A stretch of DNA of 5,790 nt from Candidatus Arcticimaribacter sp. (GTDB taxonomy: Bacteria; Bacteroidota; Bacteroidia; Flavobacteriales; Flavobacteriaceae), in the NCBI GenBank assembly GCA_011526275.1, contig WTJP01000023.1, positions 2,729 through 8,518 on the forward strand, in the 5' to 3' direction. Under the pieces are notes generated by a model that saw only the letters and a list, made by a program, of their open reading frames with translations, was not told the DNA's origin and made no database searches. Numbering within the stretch: position 1 is the stretch's first letter; each line of letters opens with the position of its first letter. The translations under genes and the position numbers were made by a program. Positions 1 through 5,706 of the stretch are shown piece after piece.

Positions 1-1361
1 TCTTGACGGCGATAACGACGACCAACGGCGTCTTTCTCGTCATAAGTAACCGCCTGTTCCCATTTTAAGGTATCGACGATTTCACGAGCTAAATCGGGTA
101 AACCATCTTTCTTGACCAAAGGAAGTACCGCAACTTTTGTTGGCGCTAAAACAGCGGGAAGCTTAAGGACAGTACGTTCGCTGCCGTCTTCCAATTTCTC
201 TTCGCGCAGGGCCCAAGAGAAAACGGCCAAGAACATACGGTCGAGACCTACTGAAGTTTCTACTACATAGGGCACATAATTTTCATTGCGTTCAGGATCG
301 AAATACTGTAGTTTTTTTCCTGAGTATTCTTCGTGACTCGAAAGGTCAAAATCGGTGCGGGAGTGGATTCCTTCGAGTTCTTTGAATCCAAAGGGGAATT
401 TAAATTCGATATCGGCAGCCGCATCGGCATAGTGCGCTAATTTTTCATGGTCGTGGAAGCGATAGTTTTCCTCGCCCATACCCAGCGATAAATGCCATTT
501 TAAGCGGGTAGCTTTCCATTGCTCATACCACTCTTTTTGTGAACCTGGTGGAACAAAGAATTGCATTTCCATTTGCTCGAATTCTCGCATACGGAAGATA
601 AACTGACGCGCAACTATTTCATTACGGAAAGCCTTCCCGGTTTGTGCAATTCCGAAGGGAATTTTCATGCGAGAGGTTTTTTGCACGTTGAGGAAATTGA
701 CAAAAATTCCCTGCGCAGTTTCAGGACGAAGATAGAGGTCCATAGCCGTATCGGCAGAAGCGCCTAGCTTGGTTCCAAACATCAAGTTGAACTGTTTAAC
801 ATCGGTCCAATTGCGCGAACCCGATTCTGGACAGGCAATTTCCAGCTCCTCAATGAGGGCTTTTACATCGGCCAAATCTTCTTTTTCAAGAGATTGTCCT
901 AATCGCTTTAAAATGCTGTCTATTTTTTCTTGGTAACCCACCACACGTGGATTGGTCGCTAAGAATTGAGCTTTGTCAAAAGCATCGCCAAAACGTTTGG
1001 CTGCTTTGGCCACCTCTTTGTCGATTTTAACTTCTAGTTTGGCGCAGTAGTCTTCTACTAAAACATCGGCGCGGTAGCGTTTTTTGGAATCCTTATTGTC
1101 GATTAAGGGATCATTAAAGGCATCAACGTGGCCCGAAGCCTTCCAAGTGGTAGGGTGCATAAAGATAGCGGCGTCAATCCCCACGATATTACTGTGGAGT
1201 TGAACCATGGCTTTCCACCAATAGTCGCGGATGTTTTTCTTTAAGGCTACTCCGTTTTGAGCATAGTCATAAACGGCACTTAAGCCGTCATAAATTTCAC
1301 TTGAAGGGAATACATAACCGTATTCTTTGGCGTGCGAAATGATCTTCTTAAAATCTGTCAT
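1..1361 (-). CDS. glyQS: Glycine--tRNA ligase (single-chain alpha2 class II form), C-terminus cut by window edge
   Basis: Charges tRNA-Gly with glycine in the cytoplasm. Translating the minus strand from the ATG at 1361-1359 gives 453 codons with no stop, so the frame runs off the left edge. Family members are usually about 500 residues, so roughly the last 50-60 are missing. It begins MTDFKKIISHAKEYGYVFPS. Class II features are visible: the glycine-pocket segment LRPETAQGIF (211-220); motif 2 starting FRNEI (245) with the arginine in RMREFEQ (257-263); GIHSRTDFDL (331-340); and motif 3, VETSVGLDRMFLAV (367-380). The anticodon-binding domain starts near LPAVLAPTKVAVLPL (401-415) and is interrupted after GRRYRRQ. 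Where many alpha2 GlyRS have a CPxCG zinc-type motif, this one has CPESGS (177-182), which I believe is normal for Bacteroidota. The start fits the family N-terminus and sits 4 nt after a promoter-like box. It is divergent from comF. Identity is secure. Confidence 0.97.
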   Translation of the reverse strand, partial: MTDFKKIISHAKEYGYVFPSSEIYDGLSAVYDYAQNGVALKKNIRDYWWKAMVQLHSNIVGIDAAIFMHPTTWKASGHVDAFNDPLIDNKDSKKRYRADVLVEDYCAKLEVKIDKEVAKAAKRFGDAFDKAQFLATNPRVVGYQEKIDSILKRLGQSLEKEDLADVKALIEELEIACPESGSRNWTDVKQFNLMFGTKLGASADTAMDLYLRPETAQGIFVNFLNVQKTSRMKIPFGIAQTGKAFRNEIVARQFIFRMREFEQMEMQFFVPPGSQKEWYEQWKATRLKWHLSLGMGEENYRFHDHEKLAHYADAAADIEFKFPFGFKELEGIHSRTDFDLSSHEEYSGKKLQYFDPERNENYVPYVVETSVGLDRMFLAVFSWALREEKLEDGSERTVLKLPAVLAPTKVAVLPLVKKDGLPDLAREIVDTLKWEQAVTYDEKDAVGRRYRRQ

Positions 1362-1365
1362 GCTG

Positions 1366-1373
1366 CAAAAGTA
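1366..1373 (-). promoter_or_regulatory. Putative Bacteroidota -7 promoter box of glyQS
   Basis: Read on the minus strand, this is TACTTTTG, a full match to the Bacteroidota -7 consensus TAnnTTTG. Only four bases (CAGC) separate it from the glyQS ATG, so transcription would start at or within a few bases of the start codon. I see no well-placed -33 TTTG: the nearest, at 1403-1400 on the minus strand, leaves a spacer of 26, longer than usual. No Shine-Dalgarno sequence is present. Promoter function is inferred from the motif alone. Confidence 0.55.
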
Positions 1374-1384
1374 CTTCTTTTTCG

Positions 1385-1391
1385 TATTTTG
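1385..1391 (+). promoter_or_regulatory. Weak -7-like box upstream of comF
   Basis: The plus strand reads TATTTTG, which is TA followed by TTTG with a one-base spacer instead of the two-base spacer of TAnnTTTG. It ends 22 bp before the chosen comF start. It lies inside the 52-bp divergent gap and only 11 bp from the glyQS box on the other strand, so the two promoters would overlap. No -33 element is recognisable. This is a weak candidate. Confidence 0.25.
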
Positions 1392-1413
1392 TGCTTCTCC
1401 AAATCTCATTGAA

Positions 1414-2103
1414 ATGTTATCTGCTTTAAAACCTATTTTCAACGATCTTTTTTCACTGTTCTTCCCGAAGCTCTGTTTGGGGTGCAAAGAAGCGCTTTTA
1501 TTGCCAAAGCACTGCCTGTGTTACCGCTGCGAAATCATGCTTCCTCCCACCTATTTTCACTTGCTTAGTGAAAACCCCATGGGCGATCGAATGTCTACTA
1601 GTCCTCAATTGAAACAGCTTTTCTCGCTTTATTTTTTTGAACCCACAGGAATCATGGAAAGCATGTTGTACGCTTTAAAATATCAAGGAAATAAGTCTGT
1701 TGGCGTTTTCTTTGGTCGGAAGTTGGCCGCAGCTATGGCGGCTAGTTCAGCGCATTTCGATGGGATAATTGGCGTACCTCTTCACCCAAAAAGGAAGAGA
1801 AAACGCGGCTATAATCAGGTAGATATAATTGGAGAAACGGCAGCCAAGGCATTGGCCATTCCCTATTACAACCGTGCTTTAAGCCGAACAAAAAACACTC
1901 CGCCTTTATCGAAAACAAAAGGAGAGCGAGCAGAAGTTTTAGCCAATGCTTTTAGGGTAAAAGAGACCCTTCCAGCTGGGGGACATTATTTGTTACTCGA
2001 TGATATTTACACCACCGGAGCGACACTTAATGCCTGTGCAAAAATACTGTTGGAAGAAGGACGTATTTCTTTGAGTATTGCTACGGTGGCCTATCGGAAT
2101 TAG
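1414..2103 (+). CDS. comF: ComF family protein (zinc-ribbon plus phosphoribosyltransferase fold)
   Basis: A 229-residue protein of the ComF/GntX family, which links a short N-terminal zinc ribbon to a type I phosphoribosyltransferase-like domain. In naturally competent bacteria ComF is needed for DNA uptake, but many carriers are not known to be competent and the biochemical reaction is unsettled. The zinc ribbon shows CLGC (21-24) and CYRC (36-39). The family signature VPLHPKRKRKRGYNQ spans 121-135, then TPPLSKTKGERAEVLANAF (162-180), and the PRPP-binding loop LLLDDIYTTGAT spans 193-204 with its acidic pair DD. The frame is open back to an ATG at 1327, but that start would run into glyQS on the other strand and add 29 residues unlike the family. 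The ATG at 1414, giving MLSALKPIFNDLFSLFFPKL, matches the usual ComF beginning. The lipoprotein gene follows after 25 bp, so co-transcription is likely. The symbol is the family name only. Confidence 0.93.
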   Translation: MLSALKPIFNDLFSLFFPKLCLGCKEALLLPKHCLCYRCEIMLPPTYFHLLSENPMGDRMSTSPQLKQLFSLYFFEPTGIMESMLYALKYQGNKSVGVFFGRKLAAAMAASSAHFDGIIGVPLHPKRKRKRGYNQVDIIGETAAKALAIPYYNRALSRTKNTPPLSKTKGERAEVLANAFRVKETLPAGGHYLLLDDIYTTGATLNACAKILLEEGRISLSIATVAYRN

Positions 2104-2116
2104 CAGATTTATATGT

Positions 2117-2123
2117 TACTTTG
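2117..2123 (+). promoter_or_regulatory. Weak -7-like box directly before the lipoprotein gene
   Basis: TACTTTG lies five bases (CAGCT) before the ATG at 2129. It has the TA and TTTG halves of the Bacteroidota -7 element but one base between them instead of two. With the following bases it closely resembles the stretch before glyQS (ACTTTTGCAGC there, ACTTTGCAGC here). It could give the lipoprotein gene its own promoter and a nearly leaderless transcript, besides read-through from comF. No -33 element is evident. Confidence 0.3.
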
Positions 2124-2128
2124 CAGCT

Positions 2129-3742
2129 ATGCGGAAAACACTTGGGATTATTGCGCTTGTTCTTTGGTTGGTCTCTACCACCCACTGTGCAAAAAGGGGT
2201 ACGCCCACAGGGGGAGCAAAAGACAGTATCCCTCCACGATTGGTGAATGCCAATCCCCCGCTAAACGCTGTTAATTTCGATGCAGAGCGGGTAGTGATGG
2301 TTTTTGATGAGTATGTTAAACTCAACGACATCGCCAACCAACTTATTGTTTCTCCACCCATGGAGCGCAGTGATTACCGTATTTTGCCCGAAGGAACGGT
2401 GAGTAAAAAAGTGGAAATTCGCTTTGAAAATCCACCGCGCGACAACACTACTTTTACCTTTAATTTTGGGGAAGCCATAGAAGATTACAACGAAGCCAAT
2501 CCACTTCCCTTTTTCTATTACACCTTTTCCACCGGAGATTATTTGGATTCACTCACCCTCGCTGGAACGGTAAAAGACGCCTATTCCATCGACTCCTTGG
2601 AACGCATTTCCATTCACCTCTATCCCATCGATTCGACCTATACCGACTCGACTATTTTCCTACAAAAGCCCCTGTATGTGGGAAATACGCTCGACAGTAT
2701 TTATTTCAAACTACAAAGTTTAGCGCCGGGGAAATATGAAATGATCGCCATAGAAGATATCGCCAAGAATTACCTTTTTGATCAAAATGTCGATAAGATT
2801 GGTTTTTTTGAAACTCCCATTGAACTGCCGCAAGATTCTTTAAAGTTTCCGGTGCTCTTCCAGGAAATCCCCAACTTTAAATGGGGGCGACCTCGTTTTG
2901 TGAACGAACATCACCTCGAGTTTGGTTACTATGGAGAATTGGGAAGTCGAACCATCAACTTTCCACCTGAATTTGAAACAGCCGGCCAAGGATTTTTCAC
3001 CCGTGATCGAGAGAAAGACACCTTGCACTATTGGTTTTTACCTCAAGAAAAACTCGACTCATTGGTGGTTGGTTTGGACGAAATAGATTCGATTCGCCCG
3101 GTGACCATCAAACCTTTTCAACTCGAAAAAGACTCTTTGATTATTGAAATGCAGCCACGTAACAATGCCTACCTGCATTTCACCGACACTCTTCGCCTAA
3201 AGAGTAATCTTCCCATAGCTGAAGTAAACGAAGAATACATTCAAATTTTCGATATCGACACCCTTAACGTTCCTTTTTCCAGTTGGATTGATCCCAACAA
3301 AGATCAAGTCTATCTCGAATTTGAAAAAGTGCCCAACGACTTTTATCGCCTACAGATTTTGCCCAATGCCTTGGTCGATTTCCTCGGGGCGACCAATGAC
3401 ACCCTCTTTAAAAATGTGCGTACCCAAGCGATTGAAAAATACGGCACCTTGAACCTCACTATTGAACGAAGCGATGAACGCATTCCTTACTTTTTTGAAC
3501 TCCTCAACGGGAAAGGAGAAACGGTTCGTAAAATCGAGCAAGTAGAGGGAGACCGCTATAGTATTCCTTTTTTACTGCCCGGAGACTATCAAATTCGTGT
3601 GGTGAAAGACCTCAACAATAACGGGAAGTGGGATACCGGGAATTATTTGAAGAAGATTCAGCCGGAAGAAGTTATTTATTTACCCGAGGCACTCAACCTT
3701 CGCGCCAATTGGGAATTGAACGAGCGAATTAGTGTAAAGTAA
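2129..3742 (+). CDS. Ig-like domain (Big_5 type) lipoprotein of Bacteroidota, function unknown
   Basis: A 537-residue predicted lipoprotein. The first 19 residues are a signal peptide (MRK, then a hydrophobic run IIALVLWLV) ending in STTHC, with Cys20 as the likely lipidated residue; His at -1 is unusual. After it comes AKRGTPTGGAKDSIPPRLV, a start I recognise from a Bacteroidota lipoprotein family annotated only as Ig-like domain-containing. The Ig-like domain covers about 34-136 and contains VVMVFDEYVKL and FTFNFGEAIEDYNEAN. Repeated beta-rich segments follow. Near the C-terminus, DLNNNGKWDTG (494-504) is an Asp/Asn-rich loop that looks able to bind a cation. No acidic patch follows the cysteine, so there is no clear surface-export signal; the inner face of the outer membrane is the simplest guess. 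The frame extends to 2078, overlapping comF, but only the ATG at 2129 starts directly at a signal peptide. The gene follows comF by 25 bp and overlaps the opposing amidase gene by 14 bp. Substrate and role are unknown. Confidence 0.88.
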   Translation: MRKTLGIIALVLWLVSTTHCAKRGTPTGGAKDSIPPRLVNANPPLNAVNFDAERVVMVFDEYVKLNDIANQLIVSPPMERSDYRILPEGTVSKKVEIRFENPPRDNTTFTFNFGEAIEDYNEANPLPFFYYTFSTGDYLDSLTLAGTVKDAYSIDSLERISIHLYPIDSTYTDSTIFLQKPLYVGNTLDSIYFKLQSLAPGKYEMIAIEDIAKNYLFDQNVDKIGFFETPIELPQDSLKFPVLFQEIPNFKWGRPRFVNEHHLEFGYYGELGSRTINFPPEFETAGQGFFTRDREKDTLHYWFLPQEKLDSLVVGLDEIDSIRPVTIKPFQLEKDSLIIEMQPRNNAYLHFTDTLRLKSNLPIAEVNEEYIQIFDIDTLNVPFSSWIDPNKDQVYLEFEKVPNDFYRLQILPNALVDFLGATNDTLFKNVRTQAIEKYGTLNLTIERSDERIPYFFELLNGKGETVRKIEQVEGDRYSIPFLLPGDYQIRVVKDLNNNGKWDTGNYLKKIQPEEVIYLPEALNLRANWELNERISVK

Positions 3743-4505
3743 AACGGTCGCGATCGTTTAAGAAATTCAGTTTTTTACGGGCCAAAAGCATGGCTGCTTT
3801 ATCGAGTGTGACTGTGGTGCTTCCACCTTGGTGTTCAGTAGTTGACCCAATAACTTCCCCCATGTAATCAAAAACAGTGGTATGGCCGGGATAGGTTAAA
3901 TTTGAACCATCAGTGCCAATACGGTTCACTCCCACACAATAGGTCATATTTTCAATGGCGCGGGCTTTCAACAAAGCATCCCAAGCATCAATACGTTTGT
4001 GTGGCCAATTGGCGGTATAGATGAGCAAGTCATAGTCTGAGGTGTTTCTCCCCCAAACCGGGAAACGCAAATCGTAACACACCCTTAAACAAATTTTCCA
4101 TCCTTTATAGTTGACCAATCCGTCATTTTTACCTGTAGCGTAGGCTTTGTCTTCGCCTGCTAGGGTAAACGTATGACGTTTGTCGTAGTACTGTATTTCC
4201 CCTGAAGGATCGACCAATAAAAAGCGGTTGTAAATGGAATCGCCTTCTTTAATAATGGTACTTCCACCAATGGCCGCCTGTTTTTTCTCTGCCCAATAGC
4301 AAAGCCATTCTACTGTTTCACCTTGCATGCTTTCGGCAAACTTTTCTGCTGCCATGGTGAAACCTGTGGTGAACATTTCGGGTAAAATAATGATGTCGGT
4401 TGTAGGGAGAGCCTCAATTTGTTCCGCGAGTTGTTGCAAATTCTTGGCTTTGTCTTCCCAAAAAAGATCTGTTTGTATTGCGCTAAGGCTGAGTTGAGAT
4501 TCCAT
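3729..4505 (-). CDS. Nitrilase-superfamily carbon-nitrogen hydrolase, omega-amidase (YafV/NIT2) type
   Basis: A 258-residue cytoplasmic amidase, full length for this branch. The family catalytic triad is visible: Glu43 in LPEMFTTGF (41-49), Lys109 in YYDKRHTF (106-113) and Cys143 in RVCYDLRFPVW (141-151). Further family features are the segment around AGED (116-119) and YTANWPHKR followed by AWDALLKARAIEN. PEMFTTGF and KRHTFTLAGE are characteristic of the E. coli YafV and eukaryotic NIT2 omega-amidases, which hydrolyse 2-oxoglutaramate or 2-oxosuccinamate to the 2-oxoacid and ammonia, closing glutamine- or asparagine-dependent transamination and linked to methionine salvage. The subfamily is therefore a fair call, but the substrate is inferred. 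No signal peptide is present. The start ATG gives MESQLSLSAIQTD, the normal first strand. The gene converges on the lipoprotein gene (14-bp overlap of coding ends) and is divergent from the serine hydrolase gene. Confidence 0.92.
   Translation of the reverse strand: MESQLSLSAIQTDLFWEDKAKNLQQLAEQIEALPTTDIIILPEMFTTGFTMAAEKFAESMQGETVEWLCYWAEKKQAAIGGSTIIKEGDSIYNRFLLVDPSGEIQYYDKRHTFTLAGEDKAYATGKNDGLVNYKGWKICLRVCYDLRFPVWGRNTSDYDLLIYTANWPHKRIDAWDALLKARAIENMTYCVGVNRIGTDGSNLTYPGHTTVFDYMGEVIGSTTEHQGGSTTVTLDKAAMLLARKKLNFLNDRDRFTLH
3742..3759 (+). repeat. Near-perfect 18-bp palindrome at the convergent gene junction
   Basis: AAACGGTCGCGATCGTTT is self-complementary except for one pair, which in plus-strand RNA would be a G-U wobble. 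On the other strand that pair is an A-C mismatch. It starts at the last base of the lipoprotein stop codon and lies within the amidase coding end. As plus-strand RNA it can form a seven-pair stem with loop CGCG. A run of six T follows at 3771-3776, eleven bases after the stem. This is too far for a standard intrinsic terminator, so a terminator role for the lipoprotein transcript is only possible. Confidence 0.35.
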
Positions 4506-4530
4506 ATCTTTAAATCATCAGTGTAAAGAT
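4506..4530. repeat. Inverted repeat in the divergent intergenic region
   Basis: ATCTTTA (4506-4512) and TAAAGAT (4524-4530) form 7-bp arms around an 11-bp spacer. The pair occupies most of the 40-bp gap between the amidase and the serine hydrolase, starting one base upstream of the amidase ATG. Each arm also resembles a -7 promoter box: TATCTTTA on the plus strand matches TAnnTTTG at all but the last base, and CATCTTTA on the minus strand matches less well. It may be two facing promoter elements, an operator, or chance in AT-rich sequence. Confidence 0.4.
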
Positions 4531-4531
4531 G

Positions 4532-4540
4532 TAAATTTTG
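4532..4540 (+). promoter_or_regulatory. Weak -7-like box before the serine hydrolase gene
   Basis: TAAATTTTG has the TA and TTTG halves of the Bacteroidota -7 element with a three-base rather than two-base spacer, and ends five bases (ACCAT) before the ATG at 4546. An alternative for the same gene is TATCTTTA at 4505-4512, 33 bp before the start. For that one, TTG at 4478-4480 could serve as the -33 element with a slightly long spacer of 24. Which is used cannot be decided from the sequence. Confidence 0.25.
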
Positions 4541-4545
4541 ACCAT

Positions 4546-5706
4546 ATGAAACAGCGAATCCTTCTCTTTTTTTATGTTTTTGGCTTGTTGCTAAGCAGTC
4601 CTTTATCAGCCCAAATCGAATATTTCCCTCCTGCGAATAGCGCTTGGGAAGAACGAGAACCCACCGCTTTGGGGCTGAATGAAAAAGCCTTGACTAAGGC
4701 AGTGGACTTTGCCCTGTCTAATGAGTACAGCGGTTCGCGTGATTTACGCATTGCAATTTTAAAGGGGTTTGCTCATGAGCCTTACCATAAAATTTTAGGT
4801 CCTACCAAAAAACGAGGTGGCCCAGCTGGAATGATTCTCAAAGACGGTTATGTCGTGGCCAAATGGGGCGATACGAAACGGGTAGACATGACCTTCTCGG
4901 TCACCAAAAGCTATTTATCTACTGTTGCAGGTTTGGCGGTGGATCGGCGACTTTTTCTTAGCAGTGAAAAAGTCGCAGACTACGTTTGGGACCACACCTT
5001 CGACGGTGAGCACAACCAACAAATCGCTTGGAAAGACCTTTTAAATCAATCTTCCGACTGGTCGGGGAATTTATGGGGCGGCTATGATTGGGCCGATCGA
5101 CCACCCAAAACAGGCGGCATTGATGACTGGAAATACCGAACATTACATCCCCCAGGAACCCACTATAAATACAATGACGTACGGGTAAATGTCTTGGCCT
5201 ATTCCCTGCTTCAAGTGTGGCGAAAATCGCTCCCGCAAGTCTTAAAAGAAAAGGTGATGGACCCTATTGGTGCATCGAGCAGCTGGCGTTGGTATGGCTA
5301 TGAAAACTCTTGGGTGAATGTAGATGGAAACTGGGTACAGTCGGTTTCAGGAGGGGGACACTCGGGCGGAGGCTTGTTTATCTCCACCGAAGATCATGCT
5401 CGTTTTGGACTCCTTTTCCTCAACCAAGGGAAATGGGAAGGGGAACAAATCATCAGTCCCGAATGGATAAAAGAAGCCACAAGCCCATCGCCTGCTAATC
5501 CAAGCTATGGCTATTTGTGGTGGCTCAATCATCCTGAAAGCTCACGTTATGTAGCAGAAGCGGGAGAGGATATGTACTATGCCGCTGGTTTTGGGGGGAA
5601 CTTTATTGTCGTAATTCCCCAACACGATTTGGTCGTGGTCACCCGATGGTTGGAGCCTAAGACAATGCCGGAATTTATTCAACAACTCATGACTGCGGTA
5701 AAATGA
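4546..5706 (+). CDS. Exported serine hydrolase, beta-lactamase/DD-peptidase-like fold (PF00144 type)
   Basis: A 386-residue protein with an N-terminal signal peptide (MKQR, then hydrophobic LLFFYVFGLLL) and a probable signal peptidase I site after PLSA (about residue 22), so it should act in the periplasm or be secreted. The nucleophile motif is SVTK (Ser118, Lys121). The Tyr motif lies in YKYND (207-211), probably Tyr209 with Asp211 where class C enzymes have Asn. GGGHSGGGLFISTEDHARFG (269-288) is the conserved late-domain segment. The position of KTG/HxG appears to be taken by AAG in YYAAGFGGNFIVVIP (344-358). These variants resemble esterases and the 6-aminohexanoate-dimer hydrolase (NylB) group more than true beta-lactamases, so antibiotic resistance should not be assumed. 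The substrate is unknown. The start is chosen because it opens directly on the signal peptide; no Shine-Dalgarno sequence is seen. The stop overlaps the start of the HAD gene (ATGA), so the two are probably co-translated. Confidence 0.9.
   Translation: MKQRILLFFYVFGLLLSSPLSAQIEYFPPANSAWEEREPTALGLNEKALTKAVDFALSNEYSGSRDLRIAILKGFAHEPYHKILGPTKKRGGPAGMILKDGYVVAKWGDTKRVDMTFSVTKSYLSTVAGLAVDRRLFLSSEKVADYVWDHTFDGEHNQQIAWKDLLNQSSDWSGNLWGGYDWADRPPKTGGIDDWKYRTLHPPGTHYKYNDVRVNVLAYSLLQVWRKSLPQVLKEKVMDPIGASSSWRWYGYENSWVNVDGNWVQSVSGGGHSGGGLFISTEDHARFGLLFLNQGKWEGEQIISPEWIKEATSPSPANPSYGYLWWLNHPESSRYVAEAGEDMYYAAGFGGNFIVVIPQHDLVVVTRWLEPKTMPEFIQQLMTAVK

Noticed and set aside
561..767. Plus-strand open frame of 68 codons within glyQS
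   Set aside because: It is antisense to well-conserved synthetase sequence including motif 2, shows no recognisable domain and has no start signal.
1327..1413. Longer comF start at the ATG at 1327 or in-frame ATGs before 1414
   Set aside because: The extension overlaps the start of glyQS on the other strand, crosses the divergent promoter region and adds residues unlike the family N-terminus. The ATG at 1414 gives the usual ComF beginning.
1362..1413. T-box or other leader RNA controlling glyQS
   Set aside because: The gap to comF is only 52 bp and the likely transcript start nearly abuts the ATG, so there is no room for a T-box, and no specifier or antiterminator structure is visible.
2078..2128. 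Longer lipoprotein start at 2078 inside comF
   Set aside because: It would put 17 extra residues before a complete signal peptide and bury the lipobox. The ATG at 2129 starts directly with MRK and the hydrophobic segment.
2116..2361. Minus-strand open frame of 81 codons within the lipoprotein gene, with similar short ones at 2840-3028 and 3350-3541
   Set aside because: They are opposite-strand shadows of a clearly coding frame, with no family resemblance and no separate promoter signal.
4958..5532. Short frames at 4958-5143 (-), 5310-5498 (+) and 5347-5532 (-) inside the serine hydrolase gene
   Set aside because: Each overlaps conserved serine hydrolase sequence and translates to arginine-rich, unstructured-looking peptides typical of shadow frames.
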